Counted from the stretch's first letter, positions 1 to 8,370 are shown. The stretch is 64,000 bases of DNA from Solilutibacter tolerans (GCF_900155935.1 NZ_FTLW01000005.1:62001-126000), one strand, 5' to 3'. The notes: generated by a model from the letters alone, not told the origin. Translations and numbers: made by a program.

Positions 1-326
1 GAGGCCGCTTTCGGGCCGATGAACGTGATGCCCGCAGCTTCCACCGCGTCGGCGAAATCCGCGTTCTCGGACAAAAAACCGTAACCGGGGTGGATCGCCT
101 GCGCGCCACTCTTCAAAGCAACATCCAAGATCACATCACTGCGCAGATAACTGTCTTGCGGACGCGAGCCGCCGATCGGCCATGCTTCGTCGGCCAATCG
201 CACATGCTGCGCATCGGCATCGGCCTCCGAGTACACGGCGACGGTGCGGATACCCATGCGACGGGCGGTGCGGATGACGCGGCAAGCGATTTCGCCGCGG
301 TTGGCGATCAGGATTTTGTCGAACAT
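1..326 (-). CDS. liuD: Methylcrotonyl-CoA carboxylase alpha (biotin carboxylase) subunit, N-terminal part only
   Basis: The gene runs off the left edge; about 108 N-terminal residues are present. They contain the start of a biotin carboxylase domain: [19 protein letters not shown], then [14 protein letters not shown] and [15 protein letters not shown], which are signatures of the ATP-grasp pre-domain shared by acetyl-, propionyl- and methylcrotonyl-CoA carboxylases. The subunit carboxylates a carrier biotin with ATP and bicarbonate. The fragment alone cannot separate the three enzymes. I favour methylcrotonyl-CoA carboxylase because the beta subunit (6041-7648), methylglutaconyl-CoA hydratase (1839-2624) and isovaleryl-CoA dehydrogenase (13339-14496) lie nearby on the same strand. 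The ATG at 324-326 is 12 bases downstream of the preceding small membrane protein's stop, suggesting one transcript. Confidence 0.85.
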   Translation of the reverse strand, partial: MFDKILIANRGEIACRVIRTARRMGIRTVAVYSEADADAQHVRLADEAWPIGGSRPQDSYLRSDVILDVALKSGAQAIHPGYGFLSENADFADAVEAAGITFIGPKAA

Positions 327-337
327 GCGGGAATGAT

Positions 338-656
338 TCACAGGAAGGCGGCAATAATCAGGCTAAGGAAGGCAGTGGCGATGCCGATCACGTACAGGCG
401 CAGGGTCTGCCGATAGAAGACCACCGGCTCGCTGCCGTCGGGTGGCATCAGCATTCGGAAGAGCACCCGCAACAGGATGGCGGCACCGGCAATGCAGCCT
501 GCGAAGATCAGCCAGTCCGATGCGCTGGTCAGTGCGAAGGACTCGTCCGCCACCCATTGGGCCAGGAAGCCGATCAAAAAACCCAGGATCACGCCGAGCG
601 AGGTCACCAGCGGCTGGCGATAGTCTTTGATTTCGAAGGGGGGGCGGCTCGTTCAT
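338..656 (-). pseudogene. Small two- or three-helix membrane protein with a 1-base frameshift in a C7 tract
   Basis: The readable frame from a GTG at 607 gives 89 residues with hydrophobic segments ([55 protein letters not shown]). Upstream of that GTG the same frame continues sensibly (FEIKDYRQPLVTS) but has no start. An ATG at 656 preceded by AGAGAG begins MNEPPP in another frame. The two frames meet at a run of seven C (minus strand, 638-644); six C would give a continuous 105-residue protein starting MNEPPPFEIKDYRQPL. The composite would start 11 bases after the stop of the agmatine-deiminase-like gene, as expected for an operon. So either the assembly has one extra base or the gene is truly broken or restarts at the GTG. 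The function is not recognised. Confidence 0.6.
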
Positions 657-667
657 TGATGCTCTCT

Positions 668-1798
668 TTATGCGGGCTGCTGCTGGGTAGCGCAATGGAT
701 GCTGCCTCCACCGGCTGCAATGCCGTCCATGTCCAACTGGATGACTTTGCGATCGGGAAAGGCGCGGGCAAGGGTGGTGCGTGCTTGCTCGTCGGCGTTA
801 CGGTCACCAAACTGCTGCATGATCACCGCGTCGTTGCAGACGTAGTAACCGATGTAACCGGCAGCGAACTCTTCGTTGTCTTCCCACTGCGGGCGCACCT
901 TGGCCGGTGATTCCAGCGTCAATACTTGCAGTTTGCGGCCTTGGGCGTCGGTTGCACTCTGCAAGATTTCCAGATGCTTGCGAGTGACATCGTAATCATG
1001 GATGTCGGGATCCATTTCCAATCCGGCCACCACCACGCCAGGGCGCGCAAAGCGTGCATAAAAATCGGTATGACCATCGGTGATGTCGCGGCCCTTGATG
1101 CCAGGCAGCCAGATGATTTTGTCCAGGCCCAGCAGCGGCATCAACTCATCCTCGAACTCGGCCTTGCTCATGCTCGGGTTGCGATTGCGGTTGAGTGTGC
1201 AGCTCTCGGTGATGATCGCGGTGCCTTCGCCATCTACTTCGATGCAGCCGCCTTCCATCACCAGGTTCGCGCGCAGACGCTCCACCTTGGCTTGGCGGGC
1301 GATGAAGGCGGCAACCTTCGCATCCTGTGCATGCGCCTGCTTGCGACCCCAGCCGTTGAAGTTGAAATCGACGGCGGCCAAGCCATTCAATTCGTTGATG
1401 AGGAAGGTCGGGCCGGTGTCGCGAATCCACAAGTCGTCAATGGGGCAGTCGAGCAGCGTGACGTTGCGCGCATCGCCCAGCAAGCCTTTTGCGATGCTGC
1501 GTTCGCGCGGACGCACCAGCATCGACACCGGCTCGTATTGCGCGATGGTGCGCGCCAAGGTCGCCAAGTTACGTTGCACCAGTGGCAGCAAGTCATCGCC
1601 CCAGATCCGCGCACTGGCACCAAACGCCATCCACGTACGGCTGTGCCGCTCGCCTTCGTCGGGCATGAACCATTCGCTGTTGGCGGCCCTTTTCTGCCCC
1701 GACTTGTTGGCACGGGCGAGGTTGGCGCCGGCCACCAGCAAGGCGGCGCTGGCCAGGGTGCCTTTCAGGAAACCACGACGATTGATCGTTCTGCTCAT
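668..1798 (-). CDS. Tat-exported agmatine deiminase / peptidylarginine deiminase family protein
   Basis: 376 residues. The N terminus has a twin-arginine signal (RTINRRGFLKGTLASAALLV), so the protein is predicted to be exported folded. The body matches the agmatine deiminase/PPAD fold: DDLWIRDTGPTFL, MEGGCIEVDGEG, DITDGHTDFYARF (catalytic His), and the C-terminal GGGSIHC with the nucleophilic Cys at residue 369. Family members hydrolyse the guanidinium group of agmatine (to N-carbamoylputrescine) or of peptidyl arginine, forming a Cys adduct. Ordinary agmatine deiminases are cytoplasmic; the Tat signal is the unusual part, so an extracytoplasmic guanidino substrate is possible. It is followed 11 bases later by the small membrane protein gene at 338-656. 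Confidence 0.85.
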   Translation of the reverse strand: MSRTINRRGFLKGTLASAALLVAGANLARANKSGQKRAANSEWFMPDEGERHSRTWMAFGASARIWGDDLLPLVQRNLATLARTIAQYEPVSMLVRPRERSIAKGLLGDARNVTLLDCPIDDLWIRDTGPTFLINELNGLAAVDFNFNGWGRKQAHAQDAKVAAFIARQAKVERLRANLVMEGGCIEVDGEGTAIITESCTLNRNRNPSMSKAEFEDELMPLLGLDKIIWLPGIKGRDITDGHTDFYARFARPGVVVAGLEMDPDIHDYDVTRKHLEILQSATDAQGRKLQVLTLESPAKVRPQWEDNEEFAAGYIGYYVCNDAVIMQQFGDRNADEQARTTLARAFPDRKVIQLDMDGIAAGGGSIHCATQQQPA

Positions 1799-1838
1799 GG
1801 AAAATGAGTGATTCCGCTGCGAAAAAGTGATGGGGCCA

Positions 1839-2624
1839 CTACTCGTTGATCCAGCTCGGCTTGCGCTTGTCGAGGAAAGCGGTCAGGCCTTCCTGTCCTT
1901 CGGGTGAGACTCGCAGGTGCGCGATCAAGGCGGCGTTGTCGGCATCGTGGCGGTCGGCGTCGCCATGTGCCGCGACATCGCGCACCAGGGTTTTTGCGCT
2001 GGCGGTGGCGATGGGGCCGGCCTTTAGGAGCAGGTCGATCTGCCGCTGCACTGCGGTGTCCAGGGTGGTGCTGTTCACCACGTCGTGCAGCAAACCGATG
2101 CGATGGGCTTCTTCGGCGCTGAAAATTTCGGCGGTGGCGAAGTAGCGCCGCGCCGCGCGCGGGCCGATCGCGCGGATCACATAAGGAGAGATGACGGCGG
2201 GCAACAGGCCCAGCTTGGCCTCGGTTAGACCGAACTTCGCCTCCGGCACGCCGATGGCGATATCGCAACAGGCCACCAGACCGACGCCGCCGCCAAAGGC
2301 CGCACCCTGCACACGGGCAATCGTCGGCTTCGGCAACTCGTCCAGCGTACGCATCAGGCGGGCGAGGGCGAGCGAGTCTTCGCGGTTCTCGGCCTCGCTC
2401 ATCTGTGCCATGCCCCGCATCCAGTTGAGGTCGGCGCCGGCGGAGAACGAAGCGCCATCGCCCTCCAGCACCACCACGCGCACCGAAGTGTCATCCGCCA
2501 GCTCGGTCAGCGCCTGGGTCAACCCGGCGATCAGCTCGGCATCGAAGGCATTGTGGACCTCCGGGCGCTGCATCCGCAGCCGTGCGACCGGTCCCTCGCG
2601 TAGCAGCTGCAGCTTCCCGTCCAT
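1839..2624 (-). CDS. liuC: Methylglutaconyl-CoA hydratase (enoyl-CoA hydratase/isomerase family)
   Basis: 261 residues from the ATG at 2624 (MDGKLQLLREG). The crotonase fold is evident: RPEVHNAF, FSAGADLNWM (first oxyanion-hole loop), GAAFGGGVGLVACCD (second oxyanion loop), and FGLTEAKLGLLPAVISP carrying the Glu typical of hydratases. In leucine degradation this enzyme hydrates 3-methylglutaconyl-CoA to HMG-CoA. Specificity is inferred from resemblance to LiuC/AUH-type sequences and from the neighbouring carboxylase subunits; another enoyl-CoA hydratase function cannot be excluded from sequence alone. It is divergent from feoA, with 86 bases between the two starts. An upstream in-frame extension to about 3032 exists, but it overlaps feoA and shows no family similarity. 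Confidence 0.85.
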   Translation of the reverse strand: MDGKLQLLREGPVARLRMQRPEVHNAFDAELIAGLTQALTELADDTSVRVVVLEGDGASFSAGADLNWMRGMAQMSEAENREDSLALARLMRTLDELPKPTIARVQGAAFGGGVGLVACCDIAIGVPEAKFGLTEAKLGLLPAVISPYVIRAIGPRAARRYFATAEIFSAEEAHRIGLLHDVVNSTTLDTAVQRQIDLLLKAGPIATASAKTLVRDVAAHGDADRHDADNAALIAHLRVSPEGQEGLTAFLDKRKPSWINE

Positions 2625-2680
2625 GAATGGCCCTCTTGAAAGAAACCATGATAAAGCGCCGCGGGCTTGGTTCAGTGTAA

Positions 2681-2699
2681 AATGAGAACTATTCCCATC
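2681..2699 (+). promoter_or_regulatory. Candidate Fur box upstream of feoA
   Basis: The 19-mer AATGAGAACTATTCCCATC is an imperfect inverted repeat (6 of 9 pairs) close to the Fur consensus built on TGATAAT/ATTATCA halves, and closer still to the AATGAGAAT-type boxes seen in xanthomonads. It ends 11 bases before the feoA start codon, a position where Fur-Fe(II) would block transcription or initiation. Regulation by iron is inferred. Confidence 0.65.
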
Positions 2700-2710
2700 T
2701 GGAGTGCGCC

Positions 2711-2965
2711 GTGCGCCTCGTTGACCTGCCGAAGAATGCGTCTGCACTGGTGGTTGCCGTGCATGCCCACGGTGAATCCGATGCCATCGCACGCCGGTTG
2801 GGCGAGATTGGTTTCGTGCCTGGAGAACCGGTGGAAGTACGTGCTGCAGGCCCGCTGGGCCGTGAGCCTTTGATGGTGCAAGTCGGTTACACGCGCTTCG
2901 CCTTGCGTCGCAGCGAAGCCGCGCGGGTGGAAGTGATGATCGAGGTGGAGGCGGCCCCAGAATGA
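2711..2965 (+). CDS. feoA: Ferrous iron transport accessory protein FeoA
   Basis: 84 residues, the normal length for FeoA, an SH3-like cytoplasmic protein that assists FeoB. It begins with GTG (MRLVDLPKNASALVVAV) and contains the typical ARRLGEIGFVPGEPVEVRA stretch followed by a basic/aliphatic strand region. The start is set by the family N terminus; the candidate Fur box lies just upstream. It overlaps feoB by four bases (ATGA), indicating translational coupling. Confidence 0.93.
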   Translation: MRLVDLPKNASALVVAVHAHGESDAIARRLGEIGFVPGEPVEVRAAGPLGREPLMVQVGYTRFALRRSEAARVEVMIEVEAAPE

Positions 2966-4821
2966 GTGAAGCGACCCTGCCGCGCATTGCTCTGATCGGT
3001 AACCCGAACAGTGGCAAGACCGCGCTCTTCAATCTGTTGACAGGTAGTCGCCAGAAAGTGGCGAATTACACCGGCGTGACTGTGGAACGCAAGGAAGGCC
3101 GGATGCACGGTGCAGCGGGCCGTAACTACGCTGTGCTGGACTTGCCAGGTGCGTACAGCCTGACCCCGGCTAGTCTTGAAGAAGCAATCGCGCGCGATGT
3201 CTGCCGCGGCTTTTATCCAGGTGAGGCGGCGCCGGATTTATTGGTCTGTGTGGTCGATGCAACCAACCTGCGCCTGCACTTGCGCTTAGTGCTTGAGCTC
3301 AAATCGCTGGGCCGGCCGATGTTGGTTGCGCTCAATCAGATGGATGCGGCATCGCGCCGCGGGATTGAAATCGATGTCGCCGCGTTGTCGCGCGAACTGG
3401 GTCTGCCTGTGGTGGAAACCATCGCGGTGCAAGGTGATGGTGCCAAGGAATTGGTCACGAAAGTCGATGCCTTGTTCGCCAATGGTGAGCTTGAGCACAT
3501 CCGTGCTTCTCCTGCACCGCAGGACCTGCACACCGAGGCACGCCGCGTGATTGATGCGAGCGTGACGATGCCGCGACGCACGGCGCGTGTCGACGATGCA
3601 TTGGATCGCTGGTTGCTGCACCCGGTATTCGGCTTGCTGACACTTGCTGTGGTGATGTTCTTGATGTTCCAGGCCGTGTACGCCTGGGCCACGCCGTTGA
3701 TGGACGCAATCGAGGCCGGCACGGCATGGCTTGGTGGCGTGGTTGAAGGGGCGATGGCCGATGGGCCGCTGCGCAGTCTGCTGATCGACGGCATCATCGC
3801 CGGCCTGGGCGGTGTCGTCGTGTTCCTGCCGCAGATCCTGATCCTGTTCATCTTCATTCTGATTCTGGAAGAGTCCGGCTATTTGCCGCGCGCGGCCTTC
3901 CTGCTTGACCACACCATGTCCGCAGCGGGGCTGTCAGGACGCAGCTTCATCCCACTGCTCTCGTCGTTCGCCTGCGCCGTGCCCGGCATCATGGCGACGC
4001 GCTCCATCCAGGATCCGCGTGATCGCCTCGCCACCATTCTTGTCGCGCCACTAATGACCTGTTCGGCACGCTTGCCGGTCTATGCATTGCTGATCGGCGC
4101 TTTCATTCCCTCACGAAAAGTATGGGGCGGGCTGGAGTTGCAGGGCCTCGTGCTGTTCGCGCTCTACATGGCCGGCATTGGCAGCGCCTTGCTGGTGAGT
4201 TGGGTGATGAAGCGTTGGCGTCGCGATCGTGGCGAGCATGCCTTGATGCTGGAGCTGCCCTCCTATCGCTTGCCGCATTGGCGCGATCTGGTGATAGGCC
4301 TATATGAGCGCGCGATGATCTTCCTGAAGCGCGTGGGCGGCATCATCCTTGCGATGACCGTGCTGTTGTGGTTCCTGCTGTCGTTCCCGGCGGCTCCGGC
4401 CGATGCGACCATGCCGGCCATCGATTACAGCTTCGCCGGGCGCATCGGCCATGCGATGACCGCGATCTTCGCGCCGCTCGGCTTCAACTGGCAGATCTGC
4501 ATCGCGCTCATTCCCGCGATGGCTGCGCGTGAGGTCGTGGTCTCGTCGCTCGCCACGGTGTACGCGCTCTCCGCCGCCAATGACGATGCCGCATCGCAAG
4601 CGCTGTTGCCGTTAGTGCAGCAGGATTGGTCTGTGGCGACGGCGTTGTCATTGCTAGTGTGGTTCATCTATGCGCCGCAGTGCTTGTCGACGCTTGCGAC
4701 CATCAAGCGCGAAACCGGTTCATGGCGACAAACTGCGTTCGCCACCGTGTATTTGTTCGCATTGGCCTACGGCGCATCGTTCATCACCTACCAGGTGGCC
4801 GTGGCGCTCGGGGCAGGATGA
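2962..4821 (+). CDS. feoB: Ferrous iron transporter FeoB
   Basis: 619 residues, shorter than E. coli FeoB (about 770) but in the range of compact FeoB proteins. The N-terminal G domain has the P-loop GNPNSGKT (residues 13-20), the G2 region NYTGVTVERKEG, the DLPG G3 motif and NQMD (G4). The membrane domain follows from about residue 220 with several hydrophobic segments, including the Gate-type region SSFACAVPGIMATRSI with a conserved Cys, and a second gate MTCSARLPVYALLI. It imports Fe(II) across the inner membrane, driven or gated by GTP hydrolysis. It is coupled to feoA upstream and to the small gene at 4818 downstream by four-base overlaps. Confidence 0.96.
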   Translation: MSEATLPRIALIGNPNSGKTALFNLLTGSRQKVANYTGVTVERKEGRMHGAAGRNYAVLDLPGAYSLTPASLEEAIARDVCRGFYPGEAAPDLLVCVVDATNLRLHLRLVLELKSLGRPMLVALNQMDAASRRGIEIDVAALSRELGLPVVETIAVQGDGAKELVTKVDALFANGELEHIRASPAPQDLHTEARRVIDASVTMPRRTARVDDALDRWLLHPVFGLLTLAVVMFLMFQAVYAWATPLMDAIEAGTAWLGGVVEGAMADGPLRSLLIDGIIAGLGGVVVFLPQILILFIFILILEESGYLPRAAFLLDHTMSAAGLSGRSFIPLLSSFACAVPGIMATRSIQDPRDRLATILVAPLMTCSARLPVYALLIGAFIPSRKVWGGLELQGLVLFALYMAGIGSALLVSWVMKRWRRDRGEHALMLELPSYRLPHWRDLVIGLYERAMIFLKRVGGIILAMTVLLWFLLSFPAAPADATMPAIDYSFAGRIGHAMTAIFAPLGFNWQICIALIPAMAAREVVVSSLATVYALSAANDDAASQALLPLVQQDWSVATALSLLVWFIYAPQCLSTLATIKRETGSWRQTAFATVYLFALAYGASFITYQVAVALGAG

Positions 4822-5054
4822 TGTCGATGTCGCTTCTATTGCAATACGCAGTGATTGCAGTGGCGGTGCTGATGGCGGCGTTGTTTGTCTGGCGGACGCG
4901 GCTCCCGCGTTCATGGCGCGCGACGCGCATTGCTATCGCCATTCCGATGTTGCGCGAAGGTCGTCCTGGATGGATGCAAAGCCTTGGTCGCCGTATTGCG
5001 CCTTCATCAGCACTGGCATCGGGCGAATGTGGCGGATGTAGCGGTTGCGGCTAA
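4818..5054 (+). CDS. Small Cys-rich membrane protein, third gene of the feo operon
   Basis: 78 residues from the ATG at 4818, overlapping the feoB stop by four bases (ATGA); an ATG at 4821 is an equally possible start. One N-terminal membrane helix (LLLQYAVIAVAVLMAALFVW) is followed by a basic stretch and a C-terminal Cys/Gly motif ECGGCSGCG. Position and the Cys-rich tail resemble the small FeoC-like or FeoB-associated Cys-rich membrane proteins seen after feoB, although it is not a canonical winged-helix FeoC. A role in holding iron or a cofactor near FeoB is inferred only. It converges with the zinc-ribbon gene at 5058, with three bases between stops. Confidence 0.75.
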   Translation: MMSMSLLLQYAVIAVAVLMAALFVWRTRLPRSWRATRIAIAIPMLREGRPGWMQSLGRRIAPSSALASGECGGCSGCG

Positions 5055-5057
5055 GTT

Positions 5058-5417
5058 TCAGCGCGCGCGCATCCGCGTGCTGGCGACCAGATCCACGCTC
5101 AAACTGAAAGTACGCATGTCGCCGGGGTTCATCGCACCCACGCCGACGACATGCCGCGCGACTTCCTCGCCACGTTCGTTCTTGACCACGGCAACCACCG
5201 AGTATTCCCAGGCCTCGCCCGGCGCAGGACCGGGCAGGGTGCCTTCGATCTTGAGCGGTGATGACAATACCTTGCGGTCGGGCGTCGCATCGAAGCGAAG
5301 ATGGCCTTTGCACTGCGGGCAGACCGCAGCGCTGGCCAGGATGGTTGCCCGGCAATGCGGACAGGTGCGAGTTGCGCCCACCTCGTCCGTCTTGCCGCGT
5401 GCGGAGAGCACGCTCAT
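5058..5417 (-). CDS. Zinc-ribbon protein co-transcribed with bactofilin
   Basis: 119 residues from the ATG at 5417, which overlaps the bactofilin stop by four bases. An N-terminal zinc ribbon is visible as TCPHCRATILASAAVCPQC (two CxxC knuckles). The rest (IEGTLPGPAPGEAWEYSVVAV, ARHVVGVGAMNPGD) looks like a small beta-rich domain of unknown function. No membrane helix is seen. The overlap with the bactofilin gene suggests the two proteins are made in a fixed ratio and may act together in a cytoskeletal scaffold; this is inference. The function is not recognised. Confidence 0.75.
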   Translation of the reverse strand: MSVLSARGKTDEVGATRTCPHCRATILASAAVCPQCKGHLRFDATPDRKVLSSPLKIEGTLPGPAPGEAWEYSVVAVVKNERGEEVARHVVGVGAMNPGDMRTFSLSVDLVASTRMRAR

Positions 5418-5917
5418 GCGGCGGCGCTGTCGTCGCTCTTGGAGGTGCTCTTGCCGTCCACCCAACCGCATTCGACATGACCACGCAGGCGCGCGCCGGA
5501 GGCAATGGTCAGGTCATCGGCCTTGATATCGCCGTTCATCGCGCTGGATGCAAGCAAGTCGACGCGCTTGGCCGCTTCGACATTGCCATCCAGTTCGCCT
5601 GAGAGCGTGACCTTCTCGGCGCGCACGCTGCCGGTGAGCTTGGCGCCCTGTTCGACCGTGAGGTCGCCCTTGACGTTGACGTCGCCCTTGAACTTGCCGG
5701 CGATGCGCACGTGGCCGGCGCCTTCGATCTTGCCTTCGATACTGAGATCGGCGGCGATCACGGACTCCTTAGCCACGGCCTTCGGCGCAGGCACCGGATC
5801 TGGTGCGCGCACGGGGGCAGCCGTGTTGGCTTGCACCGGCGGCGTGGTCACGGCTTCATTCGGGAAGTCTGCGACTTCCTTCTTGGCGTTGTTGCCAGAT
5901 TCTCTCCAACTCACCAT
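5414..5917 (-). CDS. bacA: Bactofilin (polymer-forming cytoskeletal protein)
   Basis: 167 residues. The central part is the bactofilin right-handed beta-helix with regular hydrophobic/Gly repeats: VIAADLSIEGKIEGAGHVRI, KFKGDVNVKGDLTVEQGAKL, SVRAEKVTLSGELDGNV, and so on. It is flanked by a disordered Pro/Ala-rich N terminus (about residues 1-50) and a short polar C-terminal tail. Bactofilins self-assemble without nucleotides into filaments or sheets at the membrane and organise cell-wall or polar functions. Unlike many relatives, no M23 peptidase gene is adjacent; the partner here is a zinc-ribbon protein. The gene symbol is used in the family sense only. Confidence 0.88.
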   Translation of the reverse strand: MVSWRESGNNAKKEVADFPNEAVTTPPVQANTAAPVRAPDPVPAPKAVAKESVIAADLSIEGKIEGAGHVRIAGKFKGDVNVKGDLTVEQGAKLTGSVRAEKVTLSGELDGNVEAAKRVDLLASSAMNGDIKADDLTIASGARLRGHVECGWVDGKSTSKSDDSAAA

Positions 5918-6040
5918 GGGGCTTCTCGAACAGGCAGCGGGGGCTGCGGGTCCATGAACTTAGCACGTGAAAACTGCGTGCATGTAAGTCCCAGGTTGGC
6001 TGGCGTTCATGTGTGAAACGCCGCACGCGGCAGACGTGCG

Positions 6041-7648
6041 TTACATCCGGAACACGCCGTATTTAGCTTTATCGATAGGCGCATTCAGCGATGCGGCCAA
6101 GGCCAGGCCCAATACGCGACGCGTATCCGCCGGGTCGATGATGCCGTCATCCCACAACCGTGCGGTGGCGTAATACGGGTTGCCTTGGTCTTCGTACTGC
6201 TGGCGAATCGGGGCCTTGAAGGTTTCTTCGTCGGCTTCGGACCACTCGCCGCCCTTGGCCTCGATGCCATCGCGGCGCACCGTGGCCAACACGCTGGCCG
6301 CCTGCTCGCCACCCATCACGCTGATGCGTGCGTTCGGCCACATCCACAAGAAACGACCGCCATAGGCACGCCCGCACATCGCGTAATTGCCGGCGCCAAA
6401 CGAACCGCCGATCACCACCGTGAACTTGGGAACGCTGGAACACGCGACCGCCGTCACCATCTTGGCGCCGTCTTTGGCGATGCCGGCGTTCTCGTACTTC
6501 TTGCCGACCATGAAGCCGGTGATGTTCTGCAGGAACACCAGCGGGATGCCGCGCTGGTTGCACAGCTCGATGAAGTGCGCGCCCTTGAGCGCCGACTCCG
6601 AGAACAGGATGCCGTTGTTGGCGACGATGCCGATCGGCATGCCGTGGATGTGGGCGAAGCCGCAGACCAGCGTCTTGCCGTAGCGCGCCTTGAATTCCTG
6701 GAACTCGCTGCCATCAACGATGCGCGCGATCACCTCGCGGATGTCGAAGGGCTTGCGCGTGTCCTGCGGCACGATGCCGTACAGCTCGTCGGCAGCGTAC
6801 AACGGCTCTGCGCTGTCCTTCAGCGCCACCGGCACCTCGCGCTTGCGGTTCAAGGTGCCGACGATGTCACGCGCGATGCTGAGCGCATGATGGTCATCTT
6901 CGGCGAAATGATCGGCCACACCCGACACGCTGGTGTGCACGTCTGCGCCGCCCAGTTCTTCGGCATCGACCACTTCGCCGGTGGCCGCTTTCACCAGCGG
7001 CGGACCGCCGAGGAAGATCGTGCCTTGTTCCTTGACGATGATCGACTCGTCGCACATCGCCGGCACGTACGCACCACCGGCGGTGCAACTGCCCATGACC
7101 ACCGCGATCTGCGGAATATTCTCGCCCGACATCCGCGCCTGGTTGTAGAAGATGCGACCGAAGTGCTCCTTGTCGGGAAAGACCTCGTCCTGCAGCGGCA
7201 GAAAGGCGCCGCCGGAATCGACCAGGTAAATGCAGGGCAGGCGGTTTTCGCGTGCCACTTCCTGCGCGCGCAGGTGCTTCTTCACCGTCATCGGAAAATA
7301 GGTGCCACCCTTGACCGTGGCGTCGTTCGCGACGATCACAACTTCCTGTCCCATCACACGGCCGATGCCGGTGACGACGCCAGCCGCCGGGGCAGCATCG
7401 TCATACATGCCTTCAGCGGCGAGAGCGTTCAATTCGAGGAAGGGCGAACCCGGGTCCAGCAACGCGTCGATGCGATCGCGTGCCAGCAACTTGCCGCGCG
7501 CGGTGTGCTTGCTGCGGGCGGCCTCACCGCCACCTTCTGCCGCGCGGCGCAGGCGGGCGTGCAATTCGGCCCTCAGGGCGCGGTGGTAATCGGTGTTGGC
7601 GATGAAATCGGCGGAGCGTGGGTCTAGCTGCGAGGCGAGCGCGGGCAT
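6041..7648 (-). CDS. liuB: Methylcrotonyl-CoA carboxylase beta (carboxyltransferase) subunit
   Basis: 535 residues from the ATG at 7648 ([15 protein letters not shown]), the usual length of MccB. Two crotonase-like carboxyltransferase halves are present: [58 protein letters not shown] and, in the second half, [20 protein letters not shown] and [15 protein letters not shown]. These are characteristic of MCC beta rather than acetyl-CoA carboxylase. It transfers the carboxyl group from biotin to 3-methylcrotonyl-CoA in leucine and isovalerate catabolism. Its alpha partner begins at the left edge of the window, so alpha and beta are separated by about 5.7 kb of other genes. An upstream in-frame extension to 7759 lacks family similarity. 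Confidence 0.93.
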   Translation of the reverse strand: MPALASQLDPRSADFIANTDYHRALRAELHARLRRAAEGGGEAARSKHTARGKLLARDRIDALLDPGSPFLELNALAAEGMYDDAAPAAGVVTGIGRVMGQEVVIVANDATVKGGTYFPMTVKKHLRAQEVARENRLPCIYLVDSGGAFLPLQDEVFPDKEHFGRIFYNQARMSGENIPQIAVVMGSCTAGGAYVPAMCDESIIVKEQGTIFLGGPPLVKAATGEVVDAEELGGADVHTSVSGVADHFAEDDHHALSIARDIVGTLNRKREVPVALKDSAEPLYAADELYGIVPQDTRKPFDIREVIARIVDGSEFQEFKARYGKTLVCGFAHIHGMPIGIVANNGILFSESALKGAHFIELCNQRGIPLVFLQNITGFMVGKKYENAGIAKDGAKMVTAVACSSVPKFTVVIGGSFGAGNYAMCGRAYGGRFLWMWPNARISVMGGEQAASVLATVRRDGIEAKGGEWSEADEETFKAPIRQQYEDQGNPYYATARLWDDGIIDPADTRRVLGLALAASLNAPIDKAKYGVFRM

Positions 7649-7757
7649 GGGCGATGACGGTTGGGCGAAGCGACAAGGATAACGGTTACCGCGATTTGCG
7701 GACTCAGCTCTCGCTCGGTTGGCGAGACATCGGTGGCTGCCCCGCAACATCGCGCCC

Positions 7758-7787
7758 AAAAAAGAAGCCCCGCCTAAGCGGGGCTTC
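7758..7787 (-). terminator. Rho-independent terminator of the Ala-rich lipoprotein gene
   Basis: A perfect 10-bp stem GAAGCCCCGC/GCGGGGCTTC (7764-7773 and 7778-7787) with a 4-base loop is followed, on the minus strand, by six T (7758-7763). It lies 22 bases after the stop of the lipoprotein gene at 7810. Confidence 0.88.
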
Positions 7788-7809
7788 CAGAGCTACAGCG
7801 AAGGAAGGA

Positions 7810-8187
7810 TTAGTCCTTCTTTTCGGCGCTGGCTTCGGCCTTGGCTTCACCGGCTTCCTGCTTCATTTCAGCGGAAACGGCGTCAGCAGCGTTGGCGATG
7901 CCCGATGCAGCGTTGGCCTTGCCTTCTTCATAGGCAGCCTGGACCGGGTCGGCAGCAGCGTCGACGGCCGCAGCGGTGGCGCCAGCAGCAGCGGCGGTGG
8001 CGGCGCCAGCGGCTTCAGCCGAGGCAACAGCAGCGTCGCCAGCAGCGTTGGCAGCGTTGGCGGCTTCGGCACCGGCGGTGTCGGCAGCGGCAGCGGCTTC
8101 GTCAGCCTTCTGCTCAGCGGTCGGGGAGTTGCAGGCGGCGAGGGCCAGGGCGCTGGCAGCGATCAGGGTAGCGAGCTTAATGTTCAT
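7810..8187 (-). CDS. Ala-rich lipoprotein (first of a pair)
   Basis: 125 residues from the ATG at 8187 (MNIKLATLIAASALALAAC); the lipobox gives a mature N terminus at Cys19, so an envelope lipoprotein is predicted. The mature part is extremely rich in Ala with Glu, Asp and Lys (AAAAADTAGAEAANAANAAG and similar), with no Pro after the first mature residues apart from one (DPVQAAYEEGK). This is typical of long alpha-helical or coiled-coil structure. It has the same length and composition as the lipoprotein gene at 8397-8774, suggesting duplication. A structural, Lpp-like or stress role is possible but unproven. It has its own terminator at 7758-7787 and a structured 209-base leader region upstream. 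Confidence 0.82.
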   Translation of the reverse strand: MNIKLATLIAASALALAACNSPTAEQKADEAAAAADTAGAEAANAANAAGDAAVASAEAAGAATAAAAGATAAAVDAAADPVQAAYEEGKANAASGIANAADAVSAEMKQEAGEAKAEASAEKKD

Positions 8188-8346
8188 GGTGATCTCCAGT
8201 GGGTTGAGCAGCCCCGGGCGCAGGATTGCGACCGGCACTCCAGCTCGGTGGCTGCAATATGCAGCGGTTGAGCGGATGTTCTTCGGCTTGCAGGACCTTC
8301 AGGTCCAGCCGGGTGAAACGTGTTTGCAGAAGTCTTTCTGCAGGAT

Positions 8347-8370
8347 GGCCGCCGGGTTGCCCCGGCGGCC
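8347..8370 (-). terminator. Strong hairpin after the second Ala-rich lipoprotein gene
   Basis: A perfect 10-bp GC-rich stem GGCCGCCGGG/CCCGGCGGCC encloses a 4-base loop that reads GCAA on the minus strand (a GNRA tetraloop). It lies 26 bases past the stop at 8397. There is no T-run after it, so it may act as a transcript 3'-end stabiliser rather than a classical terminator. The rest of 8188-8396 holds a smaller hairpin GGACCT-TC-AGGTCC (8293-8306) and no gene. Confidence 0.55.

Noticed and set aside
926-1807. 293-codon open frame antisense to the agmatine-deiminase-like gene
   Set aside because: A shadow frame; the minus-strand protein has a Tat signal and full catalytic motifs.
6185-7627. 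480-codon open frame antisense to the MCC beta gene
   Set aside because: A shadow of the GC-rich carboxyltransferase gene with no recognisable domain and no ribosome site.
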